From NCBI RefSeq assembly GCF_050896395.1, contig NZ_JBPBBA010000020.1, positions 1 to 64,000 on the forward strand: DNA of 64,000 nt. Reading direction: 5' to 3'. The notes beneath the pieces were generated by a model. It saw only the letters and a program-made list of their open reading frames with translations, was not told the DNA's origin and made no database searches. Positions 51,855-60,035 of this stretch are shown piece by piece (the stretch's first letter is position 1; each line of letters starts with the position of its first letter). The stretch comes from Nioella aestuarii. Lineage in GTDB: Bacteria > Pseudomonadota > Alphaproteobacteria > Rhodobacterales > Rhodobacteraceae. Made by a program: the position numbers and the translations under genes.

Positions 51855-51882
51855 TTGAATGTTTCATAATATGAAGTAAATT
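51855..51882 (+). promoter_or_regulatory. Promoter with embedded MarR-type operator
   Basis: TTGAAT (51855-51860), a 16-bp spacer and TAAATT (51877-51882) could be -35 and -10 for the MarR gene. The spacer holds the perfect inverted repeat TTCAT-AAT-ATGAA (51863-51875). The layout suits repression by the MarR protein encoded next to it. Confidence 0.5.
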
Positions 51883-51906
51883 GGCGTGCAACATGAAAGG
51901 CACCCG

Positions 51907-52389
51907 ATGTCCTCTGAAGATTTCATTCCCACCCCCGGCCCGCTGATGGACCTTGGTCCGCGCACCCGCGCGATCCTGGGGGTGCACATGCTGTTTCGAA
52001 AGATCGAAGAGCAGCTGGAAGCGTTGAGCACCGAGCCCGCCCTGACCAAGCCGGAACGGCATCTGCTGGTGGTTCTGTCGCAGCCTACGCGGATGGGGGC
52101 GCTGGCGCAGGAATTGCAGACCGTACCGTCCTCGATCACCGCGATAGCAGATTCGCTGGAGGCGAAGGGGCTGATCGGGCGCCAGCGCGACCCCGACGAC
52201 CGGCGAGCTTGGCGGTTGTTTCTGACCGAAGACGGACAGCGCCTGCGCCATTGGATGGCCGACCGTGCCGCCGCGATTTTCACCGAGGCCACGGGCCTTC
52301 CCGACGATGACATAGACACGCTGGCCCGCCTGTTGGCCGAGGTCAGCGAAGCCCCATACCGCAGCATTGATTGCGCAGGAGAGATTTGA
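51907..52389 (+). CDS. MarR-family regulator of the RND efflux operon
   Basis: 160 aa from ATG 51907, with AAAGG 7 nt upstream. Winged helix with TKPERHLLVVLSQPTRMGAL, SSITAIADSLEAKGLIGRQR and wing DPDDRRAWRLFLTEDG. Its stop overlaps the adaptor-gene ATG by one base (TGATG), so it is the first gene of an operon with an RND pump. An inverted repeat lies in its promoter. Confidence 0.9.
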   Translation: MSSEDFIPTPGPLMDLGPRTRAILGVHMLFRKIEEQLEALSTEPALTKPERHLLVVLSQPTRMGALAQELQTVPSSITAIADSLEAKGLIGRQRDPDDRRAWRLFLTEDGQRLRHWMADRAAAIFTEATGLPDDDIDTLARLLAEVSEAPYRSIDCAGEI

Positions 52390-53438
52390 TGAAAGCCCTA
52401 GTTCTTGCCGCCCTGATGGCCGTTATGGCCAGCCCCGCCGCCATGGCTCAGGATACTGCCGCCGAGGTTATTCGCCCCGTTCGGCTGATGACGGTGACCA
52501 GCAACTCCGACGGGGTGACGCGCCAGTTTTTCGGGCAGGTCGTCGCAGCACAGACGGTGGATCTGGCGTTTCAGGTCGGTGGGCGCATCGTGGAGTTCCC
52601 GGTTCTGGACGGGCAGGAGATCACGGAAGGATCGTTGATCGCGCAGCTGGATCTGGAGACGTTCGAACTGCAGCTCGATCAGGCGCGGGTTCAGATGGAA
52701 CAGGCGGAACGGACACTGACGCGGCTGACGCAGTTGCAGGGCAGCTCGGTGTCTCAGGTCAGCGTCGATGACGCCGAAACGCAGGTGGCACTGGCGCGCA
52801 TCGCGGTTCAGAACGCCGAATACGCGCTGGAACATGCGACTCTGGTCGCGCCCTTCGATGCATTGGTGGCATCCCGCAATGTCGCCAATTTCACCACCAT
52901 CGGCGCCGGCAGCCCGGTTGTGCGCCTGCATGACATGTCAGAGCTTCGGATCGAAATCGACGTGCCGGAGGTGCTGTTCCAGCAGGCCGGTCAGAACCCG
53001 AACGTGGAGCTGTGGGCGCAGTTCCCGGTCAGCGGTGAAACACACCCTTTGACGATCCGCGAATTCGTTGCCGAAGCTTCGGCCGTGGGGCAGACCTTTC
53101 GCCTGACGCTGGCGATGCCCCGGCCCGAGAATACGTCGATCCTGCCGGGGTCATCTGCCACGGTCTTTGCCCGGTTGGTGCCCGATCATCCGGCTCTGGT
53201 CATCCCGGCATCTGCCATTCACACCGGCAATGACGGTTCGGTCGGTGTGCTGCGGTTCGTGGAGGGGCAAGACGGGCTTGGAAACGTTGAACTGGTCGCG
53301 ATCGAGATCGAACCGGCGCGCGATGGCGGCTTTGTCGTGCTGTCGGGGATAACGGATGGCGACGAGATCGTGACAACCGGGGTGAATGCCTTGGAAGACG
53401 GCCTGACCGTTCGCCGTTTCACCGGCTTCGGCAACTGA
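52389..53438 (+). CDS. RND efflux periplasmic adaptor (membrane fusion protein)
   Basis: 349 aa from ATG 52389 (MKALVLAALMAVMASPAAMAQD signal peptide, about 20 residues; no lipobox Cys). Order: barrel-sandwich lipoyl halves (RQFFGQVVAAQTVDLAFQVG), alpha-hairpin (about 90-140), second lipoyl half (ATLVAPFDALVAS), and beta-barrel/membrane-proximal domains. It connects the inner-membrane pump to an outer-membrane channel, which is not encoded here. Confidence 0.93.
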   Translation: MKALVLAALMAVMASPAAMAQDTAAEVIRPVRLMTVTSNSDGVTRQFFGQVVAAQTVDLAFQVGGRIVEFPVLDGQEITEGSLIAQLDLETFELQLDQARVQMEQAERTLTRLTQLQGSSVSQVSVDDAETQVALARIAVQNAEYALEHATLVAPFDALVASRNVANFTTIGAGSPVVRLHDMSELRIEIDVPEVLFQQAGQNPNVELWAQFPVSGETHPLTIREFVAEASAVGQTFRLTLAMPRPENTSILPGSSATVFARLVPDHPALVIPASAIHTGNDGSVGVLRFVEGQDGLGNVELVAIEIEPARDGGFVVLSGITDGDEIVTTGVNALEDGLTVRRFTGFGN

Positions 53439-53449
53439 GGGTCCGGGCC

Positions 53450-56400
53450 ATGAACATCGCGCGCGCGTCCATCGACAAGCCGATCCTGACATGGATCGTG
53501 ATCCTGATCAGCCTGTTTGGCGGCATCTGGGGCTTCGCCACGCTGGGGCGGCTGGAAGACCCGGCCTTCACCATCAAGACCGCTGTTGTTGTCACCCAGT
53601 ATCCCGGCGCTTCGGCGGAGCAGGTGATGACCGAAGTGACCGAGCCCCTCGAGGCCGCCATTCAGCGGATGGGAGAGGTCGACCGGATCACTTCGATCAA
53701 TCGGCCCGGCCTGTCGCGGATCGAGGTCGAGATCGTCTCGACCTATGACGGCGATGAACTTCCCGGAATCTGGACCGACCTGCGCGAACGGGTAACAGAC
53801 GCGGCCGGCAACTTGCCCGACGGGGTGCGCCCACCGATGGTAAATGACGGGTTTGGCGATGTGTTCGGCATCTTCTTCGCGGTGACGGCAGATGGCTTTT
53901 CCGACGCCGAGCAACATGAACTGGCCCGGTTCCTGCGGCGTGAATTGCTGGCCGTGGATGGCGTGGCCGATGTGGATGTACAGGGCCTGCCCGATGAGGC
54001 GATCTTCGTAGAGCCCAGCCTGGCGCTCACGGTGCATCAGAATATCTCGCCCCAGCTGATCCTTGAAGCGTTGGCCAATTCTAACTCGGTCGCGCCCGCC
54101 GGGTCGCTAAGCGATGCGCGCACCCGCACCATCATCCAGTCACCCGAAGGATCCGACAGCGTGTCAGAAATCGCCGGTTTGTCCGTGGGCGTGGGGGGCG
54201 AGGTGCTGAACCTTGTCGATTTTGCCACTGTCAGCCGGGGCCGGCAGGACCACCCGGCGCAGATCATCCGGTTTAATGGACAGGAGGCCTTCACGCTTGG
54301 CGTTGCGGGGCTGGCTACCGAAAACATCGTCGATGTGGGCAACCGGGTGGATGCGCGGTTGGCGGAGCTGTTGCCGGAGCTGCCCTACGGGGTCGAGTTG
54401 CAGCCGATATACCAGCAACATGTCGTGGTGGACGAAGCCTCTGGTGCGTTTCTGGTGAACCTTGCCATGTCAGTGGCCATCGTGGTGGGTGTTTTGGCCA
54501 TTTTCATGGGCTGGCGCGCCGCCGTGGTCGTCGGGGCAACCCTGCTGCTGACCGTTGTGGGGACGCTCTTCTTCATGGGGATCTTCGCCATCGAGATGGA
54601 GCGGATTTCGCTCGGCGCGCTGATCATCGCGATGGGGATGCTTGTGGACAACGCCATCGTGGTGGCGGAGGGGATGCAGATCGCCATGCTGCGCGGCAAA
54701 TCTTCCCGCGATGCATCGGATGAGGCGGCGGGTAAGACGCAGATCCCACTGCTTGGCGCGACGGTGATCGGCATCATGGCGTTTGCCGGGATCGGGTTGT
54801 CGCCTGATGCGACGGGTGAATTCCTGTTCTCGCTTTTCGCCGTCATCGGCATTTCACTGTTGCTGTCCTGGGGGCTGGCGCTGACCGTGACGCCGCTGCT
54901 TGGGCACTATTTTTTCAAGCGCGGCACGTCGGGCGGGGCGGATGCTTATTCCGGTGCGCTTTTCCGGGCCTATGGTGCTGTGCTGCGCGGGGCGCTGCGG
55001 TTGCGTTGGCTGGTGGTCGTTACGCTGCTGGTGGTGACGGTTGCCTGCTACTGGGGCTTCGGTCAGGTGCGGCAACAGTTCTTCCCCGACAGCAACACGC
55101 CGATTTTCTTTGTCCACTATCAGCTGCCGCAGGGCACGCCGATTCAGACAACGGCACAGAACATGAGCGTGTTTGAGGAGTGGCTGGCTGAGCGGGAGGA
55201 GGTCGTGTCCGTGTCCACTTTCGTGGGGCAGGGCGCGACGCGGTTCATGCTGACATACGGGGCGGAATCCCCGAACCCCGCCTATGGGCACCTGATCATC
55301 CGCACTGCAACGCTTGACCAGATCCCCGGCCTTCAGGCCGATCTGGATGCGTTCGGCGCGGCGGCTTTCCCCGAGGCGGAGTTCCGCACCGCCCGGCTGG
55401 TCTTTGGGCCCGGCGGCGGAAACCCGATCGAAGTGCGCTTTTCCGGCAGCGACCCGGCGGTGCTGCGCGATCTGGCCGATCAGGCGGAACAGGTGATGCT
55501 GGCCAATTCCGACAACATCCTGGCCCCGCGCAACAACTGGCGCGAACAGGAAATCGTGCTACGCCCTCTTTACGCTACCGAACGTGCGCAAGCAGCAGGC
55601 ATCACCCGCGACGACATCTCGACCGCCATGCGGCTGGCAACGGATGGGATCTCGGCGGGCACCTATCGGGAAAATGAGCGGTTGATCCCGATCATCGTGC
55701 GGGCACCACGCAATGAGGGCCTGACGGTGTTGGATCAGGTTGTCTATTCGCCGGTCGATGGCAGCCCGGTCCCAATGGAACAGGTTGTCGACGGGATGGG
55801 CTTTGAAGTGCAGAACACCTTGATCCATCGCCGCAACCGGGTGCCGACCATCACCGTTGGCGCGTCCATACCCACCGACCGGACAGCGTCAGAGGTTCAT
55901 GCAGAGATCCGCGCGGCGGTCGAAGCGATTCCGCTGCCGCTCGGCTATGCGATGGAGTGGGGGGGCGAGTTCGAAAGCTCGAACGAAGCGAATGCGAGCC
56001 TGGGTGCGCAATTGCCGGTCACGATCCTGATCATGATCCTGATCTCGGTCCTGCTGTTCAATGCGCTGCGGCAACCGCTGATTATCTGGCTGCTGGTTCC
56101 CATGGCGGTGAACGGGGTGACGCTTGGGTTGCTTGGCACCGGTTTGCCATTTTCGTTTACCGCGCTTCTGGGGCTGCTCTCTCTGTCGGGGATGCTGATC
56201 AAGAACGGCATCGTGCTGGTCGAGGAGATCGACCTTGTCCGGGCCGAGGGTGCGGCTCTGAGAGAGGCCATCGTCACCGCCAGCACATCGCGCCTGAGGC
56301 CCGTGGTGCTGGCGGCTGCAACGACCATTCTGGGCATGGCGCCGCTGTTGTCGGACGCGTTCTTCGTGTCGATGTCGATCACGATCATGGGCGGTCTGGC

Positions 56401-56488
56401 CTTTGCGTCGGTTCTGACGCTGGTCGCGGCCCCGGTCTTCTATGACCTGTTCTTCTCGCGAGAAGAAAGGCGCAGAATGGCGGCTTAG
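53450..56488 (+). CDS. RND efflux pump, inner-membrane permease (HAE family)
   Basis: 1012 aa, two six-helix halves with large periplasmic loops. Proton-relay acids are in GMLVDNAIVVAEG (transmembrane helix 4). N-terminal region PILTWIVILISLFGGIWG. AcrB-like signatures include SLSGMLIKNGIVLVEEIDL. It lies 11 bases after the adaptor and completes the MarR-MFP-RND operon. Substrate range not predictable. Confidence 0.94.
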   Translation: MNIARASIDKPILTWIVILISLFGGIWGFATLGRLEDPAFTIKTAVVVTQYPGASAEQVMTEVTEPLEAAIQRMGEVDRITSINRPGLSRIEVEIVSTYDGDELPGIWTDLRERVTDAAGNLPDGVRPPMVNDGFGDVFGIFFAVTADGFSDAEQHELARFLRRELLAVDGVADVDVQGLPDEAIFVEPSLALTVHQNISPQLILEALANSNSVAPAGSLSDARTRTIIQSPEGSDSVSEIAGLSVGVGGEVLNLVDFATVSRGRQDHPAQIIRFNGQEAFTLGVAGLATENIVDVGNRVDARLAELLPELPYGVELQPIYQQHVVVDEASGAFLVNLAMSVAIVVGVLAIFMGWRAAVVVGATLLLTVVGTLFFMGIFAIEMERISLGALIIAMGMLVDNAIVVAEGMQIAMLRGKSSRDASDEAAGKTQIPLLGATVIGIMAFAGIGLSPDATGEFLFSLFAVIGISLLLSWGLALTVTPLLGHYFFKRGTSGGADAYSGALFRAYGAVLRGALRLRWLVVVTLLVVTVACYWGFGQVRQQFFPDSNTPIFFVHYQLPQGTPIQTTAQNMSVFEEWLAEREEVVSVSTFVGQGATRFMLTYGAESPNPAYGHLIIRTATLDQIPGLQADLDAFGAAAFPEAEFRTARLVFGPGGGNPIEVRFSGSDPAVLRDLADQAEQVMLANSDNILAPRNNWREQEIVLRPLYATERAQAAGITRDDISTAMRLATDGISAGTYRENERLIPIIVRAPRNEGLTVLDQVVYSPVDGSPVPMEQVVDGMGFEVQNTLIHRRNRVPTITVGASIPTDRTASEVHAEIRAAVEAIPLPLGYAMEWGGEFESSNEANASLGAQLPVTILIMILISVLLFNALRQPLIIWLLVPMAVNGVTLGLLGTGLPFSFTALLGLLSLSGMLIKNGIVLVEEIDLVRAEGAALREAIVTASTSRLRPVVLAAATTILGMAPLLSDAFFVSMSITIMGGLAFASVLTLVAAPVFYDLFFSREERRRMAA

Positions 56489-57201
56489 AGACTGTTCAGG
56501 CCCTTGATCAGCACCTCAGGCGTTCCGGCGGCATCCATATGTTCGCGCAGCCGGGCATTATAGCCGCCGGGTGAGCTCAGTGCCTGCAACAGCGGCGCAA
56601 GGTCGTTTGACATCAGGTTGGACCCGACCAGCACGCGCAGGAAATCCTCGGCCTGTGCGGGGTCGCTGACCTTCGGCGTGATCCAATGTGCGGCATCGGC
56701 AACCAGTTTGACGGCCGGCGACAGCACCGCCTGCGCCGCCAGATAGGCCATCATTTCCGTGTTGTTTTCGACGGAATAGACACTGTTTTCGGGCGTGAAG
56801 AGCGTGTCGATCAGATCGGTCTGTCCCAAGGCAATGATGGGAGAGCCCCCCTTGGCGATGCCAGGAAAGGGCAGCATCAGGGCAACCGGCGTTGCGGGGG
56901 CAAGCATTGGAGCGAGCGTTTCCAGCGAAATGCCAGCGATGAAGGAAATCACCCTTTGACCGGCGTGAAAGTTCAGCGTCGGCAGCACGGTGGCGGCCTG
57001 ATCCGGCAGCAGCCCAAGGAACAGAACGTCGCTGGCATCTACCACGCCCTGATTGTCCGCCACCATGACCCCGAACCGTGCCGTCAGATCGGCGGACCGA
57101 GCGCGGCTGCGTTCTGACACGGTGATCTGGTGGCCGTCGCCCGCGATGCCCTCGACCACTGCGCTGGAGATAGTGCCGGTTCCTATGAAGCCAAGCCGCA
57201 T
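56485..57201 (-). CDS. Pyrroline-5-carboxylate reductase-like (ProC family)
   Basis: 238 aa. N-terminal NAD(P) loop GFIGTGTISSAVVEGI (residues 4-19), then an all-helical dimer domain. Shorter and more diverged than the housekeeping ProC (about 270 aa), so it may act on a pyrroline-like or imine product. Its start lies 1 base after the flavoenzyme's stop, so both are in one operon. Its 3' end overlaps the end of the RND permease gene by 4 bases. Confidence 0.83.
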   Translation of the reverse strand: MRLGFIGTGTISSAVVEGIAGDGHQITVSERSRARSADLTARFGVMVADNQGVVDASDVLFLGLLPDQAATVLPTLNFHAGQRVISFIAGISLETLAPMLAPATPVALMLPFPGIAKGGSPIIALGQTDLIDTLFTPENSVYSVENNTEMMAYLAAQAVLSPAVKLVADAAHWITPKVSDPAQAEDFLRVLVGSNLMSNDLAPLLQALSSPGGYNARLREHMDAAGTPEVLIKGLNSL

Positions 57202-57202
57202 G

Positions 57203-59248
57203 TCAGAGATCCTTCATCAGTCGCAGGGCATCATAGATGGCCGCGTGGGTGTTTCTGGAGGACACCGCATCGCCGATGCGGAAAAGCTGAAAGCTGCCAT
57301 CGGGGTTTGTACGGATCGCTTGCGGTCGACCGTTTAGGAAGGCGTCGTGATCCAACTCACCCCGGTTGAGCGACTCTTCTCGCAGGTCGAAATAGAGGTC
57401 CGCGAGGGGCCGTGTGCCGTAGTTAACGACGATCTGATCGTAGCGCTGTTCGTGGCTGTGGCTGCTGTAGTCTGTGCCGATGGTGGCCACCATCGCATTT
57501 CCATCGCGCCGGACGCCAAGCAGGCGGCGGGTGACGGTGAAGGTGGTCTTCTTGTCCTGCAACGCGCGCATGTAGGGGACGAGGTTCATCCCCATGATCT
57601 CGGGCGCGAAGCTGCGGTCGGGGGTCATGATCTCCACGGTCGACCCGGCATTCGCCGCGACCTCCGCCGCCATCAGCGCCGGGTGGTCGCCCGCTTCGTC
57701 ATAGATCAGGACGTTCTCGGCGGGCCGCACATCGCCCGAGATCAGATCCCACGCACTGACCAAGAGGTCGCTTTCGCCCCGTTGTTCATGAAGCGCGGTA
57801 GAGGGAAGGCCGCCGGTGGCCACGATCACGATATCGGGTCTCTCAGCACGGATGTCGTCGGCCTCGGCCCATGTATTGAACCGAAACTCCACATCGCGGG
57901 CAGCGCATTGCGCCATGCGCCAGTCGACAATGCCGATCATCTCGCGCTTGCGCGGGTTCTGCGCAGTCAGCAGCACCTGCCCGCCGGGGCGGTCGGCGGC
58001 TTCGAACACGATCACATCGTGACCCCGTTCAGCCGAAACCCGCGCCGCCTCCAACCCCGCAGGACCGGCCCCTGCAATAACCACCTTCTTGCGGGAGCCG
58101 GCGGGTTTGATCACCTGCGGCATGGTCAGTTCGCGACCCGTGGCGGGGTTGTGAATGCACAGCGCCTCGCCCCCGCCATAGATGCGATCGAGGCAATAGG
58201 TGGCCCCCACGCAGGGGCGGATATCGTCCTCCCGCCCTTCCATGATCTTCTTCACGATATGCGGGTCGGCCATATGGGCGCGGGTCATGCCGACCATGTC
58301 GAGAAGCCCGGCAGATACTGCATGACGCGCGGTTGCCACATCGGGAATGCGCGACGCGTGGAAGGTGGGCATCCCGGTTTCCGCCCGGATCGATCCGGCA
58401 AGGTCCAGATGCGGGGCCGACCGCATCCCCTGAATCGGGATCATGTCTGTCATCGCCGGATCTGTATGGATGCGACCCCGGTTGACGTTGAAGAAATCGA
58501 CCTGACCCGTGTCGCGCAGGAGCTTCGCGATCTCCAAGCCTTCTTCGGGGGTGATGCCGCCCGGTTCCGCTTCGTCTGCTCCAAGGCGGATGCCGACGAT
58601 GAAATCTTCCCCCACTCGTGCGCGGATCTCTGCCAGAATATCCAGCGTGATTTGAAGGCGGGTCCGCAGGCTATCGGCACCATACGGCCCGTCCAGCCGG
58701 TTGGTCAGGGGCGACCAGAACTGATCCTGCAAGTGGCCATGCGCGATCAGCTCGATTCCATCCATGCCGCCCGCCAGCATCCGTTCAGCCGCGTCGCCAT
58801 AGTCGCGGATCACTCGGGCGATGTCCCAATCCTCCATCATCTTGGGGAAGAAGCGGTGTGCCGGTTCGCGATCATCGGTAGGGCCGATGGAGGGCAGCCA
58901 GTCGCCCTTGCTCCACCCCGTGCGACGGCCCAGATGCGTCAGCTGGATCATCGCAGCACATCCATGGTCGTGCAGCCCGTCGGTCAGCCGTTTGATCCAC
59001 GGCACGACCTCATCGCGATAGGCCAGCACGTTGTTGAAGGCGGGTGAGGAATCGCGCGACACCACCGCCGATCCAGCGGTTAGCGCCAAGGCCACGCCAC
59101 CCTTGGCCCGCTCCACGTGATAAGCGCGGTAGCGGTCCTTGGGCATTCCGTCCTCGGGGTAGGCAGGTTCATGAGCAGTGGTCATGATCCGGTTGCGCAG
59201 GGTCAGGTGCTTTAGCTGGTAGGGTTGCAGCAGGGGATCGTTGCTCAT
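57203..59248 (-). CDS. FMN/FAD oxidoreductase, old-yellow-enzyme plus NAD(P)-binding domain (N-methylproline-demethylase-like)
   Basis: 681 aa from ATG 59248. OYE-type TIM barrel (1-335): RNRIMTTAHEPAYPEDGMP, IQLTHLGRRTGW and ELIAHGHLQDQFWSP. A cysteine segment (346-364) follows, then a two-dinucleotide domain starting VVIAGAGPAGLEAARV. The organisation resembles trimethylamine dehydrogenase and the stachydrine/N-methylproline demethylases. The Cys-x2-Cys-x2-Cys motif is Cys346-x2-Ala349-x2-Cys352, with Cys364 after 11 residues, so one expected 4Fe-4S ligand is missing. Operon with a ProC-like gene; controlled by a divergent TetR. Proline-betaine catabolism is a hypothesis. Confidence 0.85.
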   Translation of the reverse strand: MSNDPLLQPYQLKHLTLRNRIMTTAHEPAYPEDGMPKDRYRAYHVERAKGGVALALTAGSAVVSRDSSPAFNNVLAYRDEVVPWIKRLTDGLHDHGCAAMIQLTHLGRRTGWSKGDWLPSIGPTDDREPAHRFFPKMMEDWDIARVIRDYGDAAERMLAGGMDGIELIAHGHLQDQFWSPLTNRLDGPYGADSLRTRLQITLDILAEIRARVGEDFIVGIRLGADEAEPGGITPEEGLEIAKLLRDTGQVDFFNVNRGRIHTDPAMTDMIPIQGMRSAPHLDLAGSIRAETGMPTFHASRIPDVATARHAVSAGLLDMVGMTRAHMADPHIVKKIMEGREDDIRPCVGATYCLDRIYGGGEALCIHNPATGRELTMPQVIKPAGSRKKVVIAGAGPAGLEAARVSAERGHDVIVFEAADRPGGQVLLTAQNPRKREMIGIVDWRMAQCAARDVEFRFNTWAEADDIRAERPDIVIVATGGLPSTALHEQRGESDLLVSAWDLISGDVRPAENVLIYDEAGDHPALMAAEVAANAGSTVEIMTPDRSFAPEIMGMNLVPYMRALQDKKTTFTVTRRLLGVRRDGNAMVATIGTDYSSHSHEQRYDQIVVNYGTRPLADLYFDLREESLNRGELDHDAFLNGRPQAIRTNPDGSFQLFRIGDAVSSRNTHAAIYDALRLMKDL

Positions 59249-59290
59249 GGCCGGACTCCGGGTGGTATTGGGGCGATGCTTGAAGGAATA

Positions 59291-59304
59291 GACACATGTG
59301 TCAA
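59291..59304. promoter_or_regulatory. Palindromic TetR operator between the flavoenzyme and TetR genes
   Basis: GACACATGTGTC (59291-59302) is a perfect 12-bp palindrome, and its edge overlaps TTGACA on the minus strand (59299-59304), a consensus -35. It lies 43 bases from the flavoenzyme start and 56 from the TetR start. Confidence 0.6.
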
Positions 59305-59358
59305 GTTCAATGCGCAGCTTCATTGCGAGCCTTGGGCCGCGCATGTTAGACCCGGGCC

Positions 59359-59991
59359 ATGACCATCCAGAAACCCGACAAGTCCCATGGCTGGCGCGGC
59401 TCTGCCGATCTGTGGATCGACGCAGGGTATCAGCTGCTGATCGACGGTGGAGTCGAAGCGGTGAAGGTCATGCCTCTGGCCAAGGCATTGGGCCTGTCAC
59501 GGACAAGCTTTTATTGGCATTTCACGGATCGTGAGGCTCTGTTGGAGGCGATTATCGACCGATGGGAAGCCAAGAACACTGGCAACCTTGTGGCCCGCTG
59601 TGCCGCACCTGCGGGGTCGGTCTGTGCCGCAATCTTCAACCTTTTCGATTGCTGGATCGATGAAGATCTGTTCGATTCCCGGTTTGATCTGGCGATCCGC
59701 AACTGGGCCCAGAATGACGAGGCGCTGATGGCGCGGGTCAAAGCCGCTGACTCGACACGGCTGGCCGCCATGTGCGCAATGCTGGAACGGCATGGGCAGA
59801 GCCCCGCAATGGCCGCGACGCGGGCCAATACGATGATCTTCACGCAGGTGGGCTATTACTCCTTGCGCCTGGGAGAATCGGTGCCCGACCGTCTGGAACG
59901 GATGCCGCCCTATGTGCAGGTGTTCACCGGCGAGGCCCCGAGCGAAGCGGAAATCGCCGAATTCTTTGCCCGCCATGGTACCAGACGCTAA
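59359..59991 (+). CDS. TetR/AcrR-family regulator
   Basis: 210 aa. N-terminal helix-turn-helix (about 15-62): AGYQLLIDGGVEAVKVMPLA and GLSRTSFYWHFTDREALLEA. The C-terminal ligand domain is not family-diagnostic. Divergent from the flavoenzyme operon, with a palindrome between them, which points to local repression released by the substrate. Confidence 0.92.
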   Translation: MTIQKPDKSHGWRGSADLWIDAGYQLLIDGGVEAVKVMPLAKALGLSRTSFYWHFTDREALLEAIIDRWEAKNTGNLVARCAAPAGSVCAAIFNLFDCWIDEDLFDSRFDLAIRNWAQNDEALMARVKAADSTRLAAMCAMLERHGQSPAMAATRANTMIFTQVGYYSLRLGESVPDRLERMPPYVQVFTGEAPSEAEIAEFFARHGTRR

Positions 59992-60035
59992 GGCGCGCTT
60001 GTGCCTTCCGCACCCATTGGCCTAGATGCTGCCTC

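Noticed and set aside
57347..59047. Long open frame antisense to the flavoenzyme (566 codons)
   Set aside because: It mirrors the codons of a conserved enzyme and has no ribosome site or domain.
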